This document shows, piece by piece, positions 8,605-16,988 of a stretch of DNA of 64,000 nt. Origin of the DNA: Fibrobacter sp. GTDB lineage: Bacteria > Fibrobacterota > Fibrobacteria > Fibrobacterales > Fibrobacteraceae. How positions within the stretch are numbered: position 1 is the first letter of the stretch; every line of letters begins with the position of its first letter. The notes beneath the pieces were generated by a model. It searched no databases. It saw only the letters and a list, made by a program, of their open reading frames with translations, and was not told the origin of the DNA. The DNA lies in the NCBI GenBank assembly GCA_024398955.1, contig JAKSIG010000003.1:1-64000 (forward strand). Direction: 5' to 3'. Made by a program: the position numbers and the translations under genes.

Positions 8605-11067
8605 GTGATATTATCCGGAACCCATAGGTCTCTTTGGGCTGTTTTTGCATTTTTAGTCGCAGCCTTTGCTCCTAGCCTTTTTGGCCAGGAGTTGACCCGC
8701 TTTGAGCTGGAAGAACGGGAGCAGGTCGAAGAGGATACTACCGAAGTAGAGTGGATGAATGATACCACCGGTACGGATACAGTTGAATATCGCGCCGTGG
8801 ATTTGCAGTATAATGTGGAAACATCCACCTTCAACTTGAACAATAGTGCCCAGCTAAAGTACAGAACGGCTACTCTGGATGCCGATACGATCATGTTCGA
8901 TCAGGAAAATTCTGTGCTAATGGCAAGTGGCGATCCTGTGCTTCGCGAAACAAAGAATCCGTCTTTGTCGGGTATGCGACTAAAGTACAATATGAAGAGC
9001 CGCATTGGCGAAATTTATTACGCAACAACTTACCAGGACAACCAGCAGCTGAATGGTATGGAGGTTCGGCGCCTGCCGGACCAGCGCATTCAAATTGCCC
9101 GAGGCGACTTCAGTACTTGTAATGATTCTACCCATCAGCATTTCTATTTCTATGGACGTCGCATGGTGGTGAAACCGAAGGAAACCATTACTGCAAGGCC
9201 TGTGGTTCTGAATATTGCGGATGTGCCTGTGGCGGTGCTGCCGATGATTGTTGCCCCGTTAAAGAGTGGTCGTAGGTCTGGTTTGCTGACTCCAAAATTC
9301 GGTGGCGACCAAAAACAGGGTTACTACATGAGTAATCTTGGCTTTTACTATGCTCCCAACGATTATTGGGATGCAACGTTGAAAGGTGACATTATTGAAG
9401 GTGAAGAGGCTCGCTTTGAACGCTCTACGGTAACGGGCGAGGTTCGCTATAAAAAACGTTATGTTCTAGATGGAAACGTTTCCTATACAGCCTATCTAGA
9501 GGAATTTGACCTTGGAAACAGTGGCTATGACATTCGCTTTAGTCACAACCAAAACTTGACTCCCGATGGTAAGCATACGTTAAGTGGATCTGGTTCTTTT
9601 GTCAGCAGCCAGAGTGTGCGTAAGGATAATGCCCTAGATGCAGAAACCATCTTGAATCAGCAAGCCAATGCGCAATTGACCTACTCCGGAAAGTTCGGAA
9701 AAAACAAAAGCCTTACGGTCAAGGCCAGCCAGCAGCATAACTTGGTTACAGACCTTATGGAACGCCAAATTCCTGATGTTCAGTATCGCATGAGTGGGCA
9801 GTTGTTTGAGTTTGAAACCGATGAAGATGAAGTTGCTGAAGAAGATGGTTCTTTTCAATCCTATCTAGAAAAATTCAATTACAACTTCAACAATCGCTTT
9901 AACTATTACACTCGTCGCGCTCAAGATACGATTAACGAAGTGGATACGACTGCGCAGTACGTAGGTTACACAGGAACCTACTCCTTGGATTATTCAGGAA
10001 GCTTGTTTGATGTGATAAATCTAACTCCCAGGGCTACATTTACAGGGTACTGGACTGGAACTGGCTGGATCAATCCCGAAGACTCCTTAAAGTATCGCAA
10101 ACGTTATTTGCTGGACCCTGAACATGATGACTATGGTCAGTTTGCCTACAACCATAATTACAGCATTACGGCTGATACCAAACTGTATGGCATCTGGGTT
10201 CCTGAAATTGGACGCTTTACCGGTGTCCGACATGTTCTTTCTCCCAGTGTTTCTTACACTTACGCTCCAGAAATTGATACCGTTAAAAAGTTTGCTCCTC
10301 ATCCTTTGCTAGGGCAGCAACCTTATCAGGTGAAACAGAAAACAGTTGGCTTTGGCCTAAACAATGACTTTGATATTAAGTATCTGAAGGTTGTGGGACA
10401 TGCCGCCGATACTACAAAGGGCGATACTGCAAGGGCTGTTGAAGATCAGTATGGTACGCGACGTCTTTTGACTACGCGTCACAATGTGTCTTACAACTTT
10501 GCTGCCGATTCCCTGAATTTCTCGGACATTACCTCTAGTTTCGGGTTCCAGATACTGCCAGACTATCTGTTTACCATTAATACACGTCATAGTTTCTACC
10601 ATAAGTATACCGAAGAACCGAATAAAGTTCAGGTGCCGGAACTTACTTATTGGGGATACGACTTCTCTAAGCACTTTAGTTGGAGTGGTGAATTTAATGG
10701 GGGCCTTCCGTCTCAAATGCAAAAGTACGAGATGCTAAAGTGGACTTTTGGACTGGATTACAGCTATTCGTTCAGCAGTACGCGAGTTTCAAGGGATCTG
10801 TTCCAGGACAAGGTAACTCACTCTACCGGAATCAATGCAAGCCTCCAGCCAACAAAGAACTGGGAAATGACTTACAGTACGCGTTATAATTATAACGAAG
10901 GACGCTTTGTAACACATAGCTTTACCTTTAATCGAGTACTGCATTGCTGGCAGTTGGACTTTAGCTGGACTCCTACAGGTCCTGCCGCAGGCTGGAGTTT
11001 CTCGATTTATGTACGAGACCTGCCTGATATCAAGTTGAATGCAGGTAGCACAGATACGGATAAGTAA
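8605..11067 (+). CDS. lptD: LptD-like outer-membrane LPS assembly protein
   Basis: An 820-residue exported protein. A signal peptide (about residues 1-27, ending LFGQ) is followed by a periplasmic LptA/OstA-like jellyroll (about 60-170: ATLDADTIMFDQ, VLMASGDPVL, MKSRIGEIYYATTY) and then a long beta-barrel with many short aromatic strands. The block PLKSGRRSGLLTPKFG (about 210-225) is the conserved start of the LptD barrel. LptD with LptE inserts lipopolysaccharide into the outer leaflet. The four cysteines of E. coli LptD are not conserved in pattern here. A GTG at 8605 is the only plausible start that keeps the signal peptide; no good ribosome-binding site is seen. maf follows 21 bp later. 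Confidence 0.85.
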   Translation: MILSGTHRSLWAVFAFLVAAFAPSLFGQELTRFELEEREQVEEDTTEVEWMNDTTGTDTVEYRAVDLQYNVETSTFNLNNSAQLKYRTATLDADTIMFDQENSVLMASGDPVLRETKNPSLSGMRLKYNMKSRIGEIYYATTYQDNQQLNGMEVRRLPDQRIQIARGDFSTCNDSTHQHFYFYGRRMVVKPKETITARPVVLNIADVPVAVLPMIVAPLKSGRRSGLLTPKFGGDQKQGYYMSNLGFYYAPNDYWDATLKGDIIEGEEARFERSTVTGEVRYKKRYVLDGNVSYTAYLEEFDLGNSGYDIRFSHNQNLTPDGKHTLSGSGSFVSSQSVRKDNALDAETILNQQANAQLTYSGKFGKNKSLTVKASQQHNLVTDLMERQIPDVQYRMSGQLFEFETDEDEVAEEDGSFQSYLEKFNYNFNNRFNYYTRRAQDTINEVDTTAQYVGYTGTYSLDYSGSLFDVINLTPRATFTGYWTGTGWINPEDSLKYRKRYLLDPEHDDYGQFAYNHNYSITADTKLYGIWVPEIGRFTGVRHVLSPSVSYTYAPEIDTVKKFAPHPLLGQQPYQVKQKTVGFGLNNDFDIKYLKVVGHAADTTKGDTARAVEDQYGTRRLLTTRHNVSYNFAADSLNFSDITSSFGFQILPDYLFTINTRHSFYHKYTEEPNKVQVPELTYWGYDFSKHFSWSGEFNGGLPSQMQKYEMLKWTFGLDYSYSFSSTRVSRDLFQDKVTHSTGINASLQPTKNWEMTYSTRYNYNEGRFVTHSFTFNRVLHCWQLDFSWTPTGPAAGWSFSIYVRDLPDIKLNAGSTDTDK

Positions 11068-11088
11068 TAAAAACGAAAGAGAATTTGT

Positions 11089-11658
11089 ATGAAATCTCAA
11101 ATTGTTCTTGCGAGCGGATCTCCGCGACGTTCCGAAATTTTGAAACTCATAGGCGTAGATTTTCGTGTGGTAGTTTCTAACGAAGACGAAAATCCGAAAT
11201 CGTCCAACCCACTTGATTTTCCTAGGGAAAATGCTTCGCTAAAGGCGCTGTCTGTATCACGTAAGGAACCTGGTTCGTTTGTACTGGGGTTTGACACTTT
11301 AGTGTTTTTAGATGGAACCCCTCTTGGAAAACCTAAGAGTGAAGCTGACGCCCTAGAGATGCTGCAGCGCTTGAATGGTCGCAGTCATAAGGTCATTACT
11401 GGGGTTGCCGTGGCGAAGGATGGAATCCTTCTTTCGGCATCAGAGGAAGAAACTGAGGTTGTTTTTAGAAATAGTCCCTTACAAGTGCTTCAAGAATATG
11501 TAAATTCTAGGGACCCGATGGACAAAGCTGGTGCCTACGGAATCCAAACTGCAGGTGCTAGGCTTATACAGGGGATTAGAGGTTGTTATTACAATGTTGT
11601 TGGTTTGCCTGTAGCGCGAACTCTGCAACTATTGGAAGATTTGAAGGTTGAGGTGTAA
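11089..11658 (+). CDS. maf: Maf family nucleoside triphosphate pyrophosphatase
   Basis: A 189-residue protein starting with the Maf signature IVLASGSPRRSEILKLIGV, which holds the phosphate-binding SxSPRR motif. Other family blocks are the Asp/Thr in GFDTLVFLDG, the KPKSEADALEML helix, the LNGRSHKVITGVAV block, and DKAGAYGIQ followed by GCYYNVVGLPV. Maf proteins hydrolyse canonical or modified nucleoside triphosphates to the monophosphate and pyrophosphate and have been linked to division arrest. The conserved Arg in SPRR and the Lys/Gln set suit a dTTP/UTP-type enzyme, but that subdivision is an inference. A short spacer leads to the RodZ-like gene. Confidence 0.92.
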   Translation: MKSQIVLASGSPRRSEILKLIGVDFRVVVSNEDENPKSSNPLDFPRENASLKALSVSRKEPGSFVLGFDTLVFLDGTPLGKPKSEADALEMLQRLNGRSHKVITGVAVAKDGILLSASEEETEVVFRNSPLQVLQEYVNSRDPMDKAGAYGIQTAGARLIQGIRGCYYNVVGLPVARTLQLLEDLKVEV

Positions 11659-11665
11659 CGCGTTT

Positions 11666-12661
11666 ATGGCCGTTATCGAAAAAAAGCCCGAAGAACGTCT
11701 GGGCGAATATGTGGCTCGAGTCCGCGAATCCCGCGGTATGTCTGTAGAAGAGCTTTCTGCTGCGACTAAAGTTGCTGTATCCTATATCAAGTCTATTGAA
11801 GCTGGTGACTGGCACGCGTTTCCTGTCGCAGCCTATGTACGAGGCTATTTGAATTCTGTCAGCGTCAAACTGAATCTGGACCTCCAGCAGGTTCTTGCCT
11901 GCTATGCCAAAGAAAGTGGCGCCAAGCTGAACAATGACTTTGAGGATGTTTCTGCGGGCAAGAAGATTGCCCCCATGACGGATTCTGAAACAAAGAAAAA
12001 GAGTAAGGCTGTTCCTGTAACGATTCTCTTGCTCGTACTGGCATTCCTAGTTGCCTCGCATTTTTTGAATCTTGATGAGTTGGCCGAAAAGCAGTTTGCA
12101 TCTCCGGCTTCCGAAACTCCGGTTGTCGTAGCTGAAGATACTTCTTCCGCAGTCCAGGAAATTCCCGATGGTGCCGAAGCAGTTCCTGTCGATTCTGTGC
12201 AGAACGATTCTGCTGCAATAAACGCAGACAAGGGTGTTGTCGAAGGTGCGGTAAGCCAGGCTGTTGTTGATGAAGCTGTCAAGAAATCTGATCTTCCTGC
12301 TTCTGCCACGATTTTCATTTCTTCTGACTCCAAGGCAGATTCCGCAAAGAAAGCCGAGCAAGCTGCTCAAGATGCTCCCACGACCAACAAGACCAGCTTC
12401 TTGCTTATCGGGTCGGGAGAGGCTCGTTCCTGGGTTGGCCTGAAGCGTCGTGATGAAGACAATGCCTTCTTGAAAGAGGGAAACATTGGCAAGGCTGGCG
12501 TAAAGATGGTTTACAATACCAATGATACCCTTTGTGTTACCATTGGCGAACCTCAGGCAATTTCTAAGATGATCCTGAACGGCGTCGAGACTCCGCTTCC
12601 CGAAATGAAGTTTGGCCGAGTGACTCGTTTCCGCGTTTATGGCGGCAAGATTGTCAAGTAA
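11666..12661 (+). CDS. RodZ-like membrane-anchored HTH protein with DUF4115 domain
   Basis: About 331 residues. An N-terminal helix-turn-helix (about residues 8-75: LGEYVARVRESRGMSVEELS, then SYIKSIEAGDW and AYVRGYLNSV) is the HTH_25 form of RodZ. A single membrane helix (about 110-130, VTILLLVLAFLVAS) is followed by a Ser/Ala/Asp-rich linker and a C-terminal DUF4115-like beta domain (about 240-331, RSWVGLKRRDEDNAF). RodZ binds MreB through the HTH and helps maintain rod shape. ATG at 11666 is chosen because GAGGTG lies about 10 bases upstream; an in-frame TTG at 11648 would overlap maf. Neighbouring maf is a common companion of cell-shape genes. Confidence 0.8.
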   Translation: MAVIEKKPEERLGEYVARVRESRGMSVEELSAATKVAVSYIKSIEAGDWHAFPVAAYVRGYLNSVSVKLNLDLQQVLACYAKESGAKLNNDFEDVSAGKKIAPMTDSETKKKSKAVPVTILLLVLAFLVASHFLNLDELAEKQFASPASETPVVVAEDTSSAVQEIPDGAEAVPVDSVQNDSAAINADKGVVEGAVSQAVVDEAVKKSDLPASATIFISSDSKADSAKKAEQAAQDAPTTNKTSFLLIGSGEARSWVGLKRRDEDNAFLKEGNIGKAGVKMVYNTNDTLCVTIGEPQAISKMILNGVETPLPEMKFGRVTRFRVYGGKIVK

Positions 12662-12681
12662 GAACTGTTAAGGATTTTTTT

Positions 12682-13266
12682 ATGCGTACTTCTTCCATTT
12701 CTAGAAAAACAAACGAAACTGACATTGTCCTGTCTTTGAATCTGGATGATTCTACCCACGGTACCATTAACTCTGGTAACGGATTCCTGGACCATATGCT
12801 GAACTTGTTTCAGTGCCATGGCGGTTTTCATTTGGATCTCACCTGCAAGGGCGATGTAGAAGTGGACATGCACCATAGCATGGAAGACATTGCCATCGTG
12901 TTGGGCCAGGCTTTGGTCGAATGCCTTGGCGACAAGAAGGGTATTGAGCGTTACGGCTTTTACTTTGTTCCCATGGATGAGGCTCTTTCTCGCGTATGCA
13001 TTGACTTTAGCAATCGCATTGGCTTTGTCTGGAATGTGAAGCTGCCTGCGGCAACTGCTGGCGGTATTGAATCCAGTATGTTTGAACATTTCTTTAAGAG
13101 CCTTGCAGAAAACGCTCGCATGAACCTTCATGTAGAATTGTTCTATGGCAACGACAATCATCATTGCCTCGAAAGTATTTTTAAGGCCTTTGCTCGTTCT
13201 GTGGCTATGGCGGTTGCTCCCAGCCGCAATGTAAAGGGCGTGCCCAGCAGCAAGGGCGTTCTCTAA
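12682..13266 (+). CDS. hisB: Imidazoleglycerol-phosphate dehydratase
   Basis: A 194-residue single-function HisB. It shows the duplicated metal-binding half-domains: FLDHMLNLFQCHG (about residues 35-47) with DMHHSMEDIAIVLG (about 62-75), and the second set FFKSLAENARMNLHV with FYGNDNHHCLESIFKAFARS (about 153-174). The two HHxxE clusters bind the manganese ions. It dehydrates imidazoleglycerol phosphate to imidazoleacetol phosphate in histidine synthesis. There is no fused histidinol phosphatase. It stands apart from other his genes, with a RodZ-like gene before and an exported protein after. Confidence 0.95.
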   Translation: MRTSSISRKTNETDIVLSLNLDDSTHGTINSGNGFLDHMLNLFQCHGGFHLDLTCKGDVEVDMHHSMEDIAIVLGQALVECLGDKKGIERYGFYFVPMDEALSRVCIDFSNRIGFVWNVKLPAATAGGIESSMFEHFFKSLAENARMNLHVELFYGNDNHHCLESIFKAFARSVAMAVAPSRNVKGVPSSKGVL

Positions 13267-13273
13267 CAGATTC

Positions 13274-14833
13274 ATGCGCTTATTCAGAGCTGTACTCCTT
13301 GCCTTGCTTTGTTGCGCATTCGTTTTGAATGCTGCTCCTAGTGTGCAATTGGGTGCACGAATCTCCGATGCAGAACTTAAGATTCGTCAACAGCAGTTGA
13401 AGAATCTTATGGGGCTTTCTTCCTTGTCTGTCCAGGAAAAGGAACGCCTGCAAGACCTTATGGAACAGGCCGCAGAAATTGCCGAAATGAACGATCGCTG
13501 CGGAACCATTTCGATAACGGAATTGCTGGACGAGGAATGCATGACTTATTACGAGTCTGCGATTCCAAAATTCGAACAGGATTACTTTAAGCTCACTGGA
13601 GAAATCCAGATGAACTCATTTCGTTTTAGCAAGGCGATGAACGACAAGCGCGCAATGATTGATGCGTGTTACGAAGGGTTGCCGTTGTCGCTGTTTTACC
13701 CTTCAGCCTGGCTAGAAGTAGATGGGACTGCGTTGTCTGAACCTCTAGAAAAAGGCTTTGAGCTGGCTTACGATCTTACCTTGAAACCATCGAAGCATGA
13801 TTACTCAAGCTCTGTAAATAACGTGCTGAATGAATGGTATGAAACTTGTGGAGACTTTATTCGTAGCAATACAGATGCTCAAAAGCTGGCGCCTCTTTTT
13901 GTGAGCAAGTTCGAACGTTCCAAGGAAGATGCTTCCGATGAAAATGGAGGCTTGTATTTTAGACTCCAGGGTAAGAATGTCTATGTTGCATCCAAGACGG
14001 GTATTCAGGGTGTATATCGCATTAATGATGAAGATGTTTTTGAATACCTGATTATGCCCGACAAGCCCATCTTTTCTATTGATCTTGAATCGGGACGAGT
14101 CGAAAATTACTTGCAGTCTGGAGCGTGGTCGGGTACGAAGCGTTATCGTCGCGATGACAGGGGGCTGCATGGCATGCTTGTGTGGGATAACGCTTCAAAG
14201 TCTAAAGTCAAGGCTTTTCAACGAGCTGAACGTGACCGCATTGAGGCTATTGAAGAGGAACGTGAGCGAGAACGTAAACGCGAAGAAAAACTCCAGCGAG
14301 AAGAACAGGCGAGATTGCGTGAAGCTCGTGGTGAGGGCTTTAGCCCATACTTTCAGTTACTCTACTCTTTGGGCGTTGGATTGCCCATTCAATTTGCCGA
14401 TGATGAAGTGGAGGCTGTTTCTAAAGAATATGACCTAAAAGACAGTTCCTATCAGGGCCTTACGTATGGCGCTGCCATGTTTTACCTAGAAGCGAACAGT
14501 TCCGTTTCTTTTGGAATTGGTGCTGGCTATGGCTATTCCTGGGCTTATGTGGATCTCTCTGAGGAAAGCTATCATCTGCTTTCTATTGATGCTCCGGTGT
14601 TTGTCGGAGAACTGGCTTCCCATTCCGAAGGCTTTACTATTGGCGTTCGAGGTATGTTCATGAACTCGTCGAAGTATCCGGCATATACCTTGGGCCTCTT
14701 TGCTGATTTGGCTGATCTTGTGGGAATGGAAATGGCCTGGTTCCATACAGAAAAATTTGCCGATTGCTTTTATATCGGCTTCTCGATCCGCTTGATTCCC
14801 CACGGACGTTATATCAAGGATAAAAGTAAATAG
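13274..14833 (+). CDS. Exported protein with charged coiled coil and possible C-terminal beta-barrel
   Basis: A 519-residue protein starting 8 bp after hisB, with a signal peptide (residues 1-20, CCAFVLNAA). Residues about 30-75 are helical and Gln/Glu-rich. A strongly charged coiled coil (about 315-350, repeating E-R-E-R-E-R-K-R) separates the N-terminal domain from a C-terminal region with alternating glycine-aromatic strands (GIGAGYGYSWAYV, FTIGVRGMFM, CFYIGFSIRLIPHG) that looks like a small outer-membrane barrel. No family was recognised. It may link the periplasm or cell wall to the outer membrane, but this is inference. It converges on the lipoprotein gene at 14840 with a 6-bp gap. Confidence 0.6.
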   Translation: MRLFRAVLLALLCCAFVLNAAPSVQLGARISDAELKIRQQQLKNLMGLSSLSVQEKERLQDLMEQAAEIAEMNDRCGTISITELLDEECMTYYESAIPKFEQDYFKLTGEIQMNSFRFSKAMNDKRAMIDACYEGLPLSLFYPSAWLEVDGTALSEPLEKGFELAYDLTLKPSKHDYSSSVNNVLNEWYETCGDFIRSNTDAQKLAPLFVSKFERSKEDASDENGGLYFRLQGKNVYVASKTGIQGVYRINDEDVFEYLIMPDKPIFSIDLESGRVENYLQSGAWSGTKRYRRDDRGLHGMLVWDNASKSKVKAFQRAERDRIEAIEEERERERKREEKLQREEQARLREARGEGFSPYFQLLYSLGVGLPIQFADDEVEAVSKEYDLKDSSYQGLTYGAAMFYLEANSSVSFGIGAGYGYSWAYVDLSEESYHLLSIDAPVFVGELASHSEGFTIGVRGMFMNSSKYPAYTLGLFADLADLVGMEMAWFHTEKFADCFYIGFSIRLIPHGRYIKDKSK

Positions 14834-14839
14834 CGGACT

Positions 14840-15466
14840 TTACAGTCTGGGAACGCGAACCTTGTCGCCTGCGTTTAGGTGCTCAAGTGCGACACCTGCA
14901 TTAACGGATTGCAATGCTGAAAGCACGTAGAAGCGGGGGAGGCCGTTGACTCCTGCACCGTAGGTCTTTTTAAGAAGCTTGAAAAGGTCGTCGCCTTCGT
15001 TTGCCGTAACGGTTTTGTACAGACTGGAGTTTGAGGGGTCTGACTGCAATTTGGAAAGCGCTTCGCTAAACTTGTTTGCGAAATTTTCGGCTCCGCTATC
15101 CTGGGACTTTGCAAAAGCGTTGTTGCCCGACTTTTTGGGAGATCCGAAATTGCCTGTTGGCTGGCTTGAACTTTTCTTTTTGGTTTCTTTTTTGCCTGTG
15201 ACCGATCCAGGAAGTTGAAAAACTGGAGCCTTGAATGTATTCATGGAAATGTTGGCTTCGGCTTCTTTTTTGGGCTTTTCGGGCTCCTGTTTTAGGATTT
15301 CCTCGAGATTTGCGATGTAGGTGCTGTCGGGCCATTCCAGCAGGGGCATCTTCTGGTTTACAACAATAATCTTTGCGACTGGAGCGTCATTTCCGCAAGC
15401 GACCATACTCATGGGTACAAAAACTGCGGAACTAGCCATCAAAATGCCTGTAAAAATTCGTTTCAT
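14840..15466 (-). CDS. Lipoprotein with C-terminal LysM-like domain
   Basis: A protein of 208 residues if started at the ATG at 15466, which gives a clean lipoprotein signal (KR, hydrophobic stretch, lipobox MVAC). A TTG at 15496 is also in frame but would bury the signal peptide. A Lys/Ser-rich linker (GKKETKKKSSSQP) leads to a C-terminal segment of about 55 residues (TVTANEGDDLFKLLKKTYG ... VLSALQSVN ... LNAGDKVRVP) that matches the plan of a LysM peptidoglycan-binding domain. A wall-binding outer-membrane lipoprotein is likely; the enzymatic role, if any, is unknown. Confidence 0.65.
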   Translation of the reverse strand: MKRIFTGILMASSAVFVPMSMVACGNDAPVAKIIVVNQKMPLLEWPDSTYIANLEEILKQEPEKPKKEAEANISMNTFKAPVFQLPGSVTGKKETKKKSSSQPTGNFGSPKKSGNNAFAKSQDSGAENFANKFSEALSKLQSDPSNSSLYKTVTANEGDDLFKLLKKTYGAGVNGLPRFYVLSALQSVNAGVALEHLNAGDKVRVPRL

Positions 15467-15489
15467 GTCCTCAAAAATACTAATTTCCC

Positions 15490-15518
15490 TTGCCAAAATG
15501 GCAGAAATCTTCTAAATT
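15490..15518 (+). promoter_or_regulatory. Candidate sigma-70-type promoter for L31
   Basis: TTGCCA at 15490-15495 and TAAATT at 15113+400 (15513-15518) are separated by 17 bp, 38 bp ahead of the L31 start codon. The -35 matches consensus at five of six bases, the -10 at four of six. The -35 is also one arm of a TTGCCA-AAA-TGGCA inverted repeat. Confidence 0.5.
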
Positions 15519-15556
15519 TAGGTTCTCTAAAACAACTACTTCATAGGAAGTTTACA

Positions 15557-15859
15557 ATGAAAGAAGGTATCCACCCTAACTATCAACCGGTCGTGTTCGT
15601 CGATGCGAATACGGGTAAAGAATATATCACCCGCTCCACGAAGTCTTCCGCCGAAAAGAAGACTATCGATGGTGTAGAGTACAGTGTGATCACGCTTGAA
15701 ATTACTGCTGACACCCATCCGTTCTGGACTGGCAAGCAGCATCGCGTGGATACCGCTGGTCGTATCGATCGCTTCAACAAGCGCTTCGCCGGCAACATTA
15801 CTTCTGCAAAGCGCAAGACTCGCAAGGTCGAAGCTGCTAAGGCAGAAGACGCTGAATAA
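15557..15859 (+). CDS. rpmE2: 50S ribosomal protein L31 type B (zinc-independent)
   Basis: A 100-residue ribosomal protein beginning MKEGIHPNYQPVVFVDANTG, with SxSHPFWTGKQ-like DTHPFWTGKQHRVDTAGRID near residues 53-72. The zinc-binding CXXC pairs of type A L31 are absent, which defines the C-minus type B paralogue. Many bacteria use this form under zinc limitation; whether a type A copy exists elsewhere cannot be seen here. A basic, Ala/Glu-ended tail (KRKTRKVEAAKAEDAE) is longer than usual. A terminator follows 16 bp after the stop. Confidence 0.95.
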   Translation: MKEGIHPNYQPVVFVDANTGKEYITRSTKSSAEKKTIDGVEYSVITLEITADTHPFWTGKQHRVDTAGRIDRFNKRFAGNITSAKRKTRKVEAAKAEDAE

Positions 15860-15874
15860 TTGGACTTGTTCCTC

Positions 15875-15908
15875 AGCCTCCCTTGCCAAAAAGGGAGGCT
15901 TTTTATTT
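15875..15908 (+). terminator. Rho-independent terminator after L31
   Basis: Perfect 10-bp stem AGCCTCCCTT / AAGGGAGGCT with a six-base loop, followed by TTTTATTT. Confidence 0.93.
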
Positions 15909-15935
15909 GTTCCAATAAACTCAACTAGGATTGTT

Positions 15936-16790
15936 ATGAAGAAGCAACTTACTATTTGTGCCGCCGCTCTCATTGCCATGGCTATGACCGGTTGCGAAAA
16001 GTCCGGCACCATTGAAGGTGTGGTCCTTGATCCGTTTACTGGCAAGGCTATTGATATGCCCACCGTTTGGATGGATTCTACCATCTACGGTACTCAGAAC
16101 CCCAAGTATCCGTACAAGGGCGAGCTGAAGGAAGGCAAGTTTAAGTTTGAAAAGGTTCCCGTTGGTGAATACCTGATTAAGGCTCGTCGCTCCAAGTACA
16201 TTCTTGGCCAGCAGCGTATCGCTACCACTAACGAAAACCCCAATACCACTGTTACCCTTTACGAATACAGTGACCAGGTGAAGCCGGGTCTGTACAAGAC
16301 CGGTACTACCGAAGGCCCCGAAAAGATTGAAAACCAGTGGGTTATCTACTCCACTTCTTGTAACGAATCTGTTGCTGGCTACCGCTTGGCTATGCCTATC
16401 GATCCGGATGCTGGCAAGGTTCCTGGCAAGAAGGACAAGAAGAAAAAGAAGAACGAAAAGGTTAAGTATTCTAACTTGCCCGCTCCTCTCGCCATGGGTG
16501 CTGCTCTTGACGTTTACTACGTTAATGCAAGCTCCGTTACTTCTCCGCTGGTTGCAACTTCCTTTGCCGCTGTTGAAGGCAAGGTCGCAGATCATGCAGA
16601 CTGTAAGGGATTCTCTGCCGACGAAAAGAACGGTCTCTTTGTTGACAAGTCCAAGAGCACTGCTCTGACCGTCGAATACAAGGCAGAAAACCTGTTCGAA
16701 GTCAAGGGCAACCTGCCTGCAGGCAAGCAGATCATCCAGCTGTCTCAGGATGGCAAGACTCTGCAGACCTACTACTTCGAGGTGAAGTAA
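15936..16790 (+). CDS. Lipoprotein with carboxypeptidase-regulatory-like N-terminal domain
   Basis: A 284-residue lipoprotein (signal peptide ending with lipobox MTGC, Cys18). Residues about 22-100 (GTIEGVVLDPFTGKAID, then GKFKFEKVPVGEYLIKARR) follow the CarboxypepD_reg / prealbumin-like beta-sandwich pattern common in surface proteins. A very basic stretch GKKDKKKKKNEKVK lies in the middle and the C-terminal region (about 190-284) ends in a beta-rich segment. There are no catalytic motifs. The start is the ATG at 15936, just after AACTAGGATTG, rather than any upstream in-frame codon. It is a monocistronic gene between two terminators; its function is unknown. Confidence 0.65.
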   Translation: MKKQLTICAAALIAMAMTGCEKSGTIEGVVLDPFTGKAIDMPTVWMDSTIYGTQNPKYPYKGELKEGKFKFEKVPVGEYLIKARRSKYILGQQRIATTNENPNTTVTLYEYSDQVKPGLYKTGTTEGPEKIENQWVIYSTSCNESVAGYRLAMPIDPDAGKVPGKKDKKKKKNEKVKYSNLPAPLAMGAALDVYYVNASSVTSPLVATSFAAVEGKVADHADCKGFSADEKNGLFVDKSKSTALTVEYKAENLFEVKGNLPAGKQIIQLSQDGKTLQTYYFEVK

Positions 16791-16808
16791 TCGTAAACCG
16801 AGCGTCGC

Positions 16809-16876
16809 GCGAGCACTTGTGTTCGCATGACCGAGGTGCAGATTACTGCACTCGTAGAGTGCAAGTAGTCTAATCT
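16809..16876 (+). other. Two stem-loops in the 3' region of the lipoprotein gene
   Basis: GCGAGCAC-TT-GTGTTCGC (16809-16826, one G-T pair) is followed by a two-level hairpin: AGATTA (16840-16845) pairs with TAATCT (16871-16876), and inside it TGCACTC-GTA-GAGTGCA (16847-16863) is a perfect 7-bp stem. Together with the two following terminators this makes four hairpins in under 180 bp. It may be a structured 3' UTR or a small RNA. Confidence 0.5.
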
Positions 16877-16884
16877 GACTTTGA

Positions 16885-16917
16885 GCCCTGTAACCGTCTA
16901 GGTTGCAGGGCTTTTTT
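16885..16917 (+). terminator. Rho-independent terminator
   Basis: Stem GCCCTGTAACC / GGTTGCAGGGC (one mismatch) with loop GTCTA, then six T at 16912-16917. Confidence 0.92.
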
Positions 16918-16946
16918 CGTTTCTGAAGAGTCCAGAAAGTTCTAAA

Positions 16947-16972
16947 AAAAGGTGATCTTTAGATCACCTTTT
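16947..16972. terminator. Bidirectional terminator
   Basis: A perfect 12-bp stem AAAAGGTGATCT / AGATCACCTTTT with a TT loop. A/T runs on both sides allow use by the minus-strand gene ending at 16989 and as backup for the plus strand. Confidence 0.8.
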
Positions 16973-16988
16973 CTTTTACATCTTTTTT

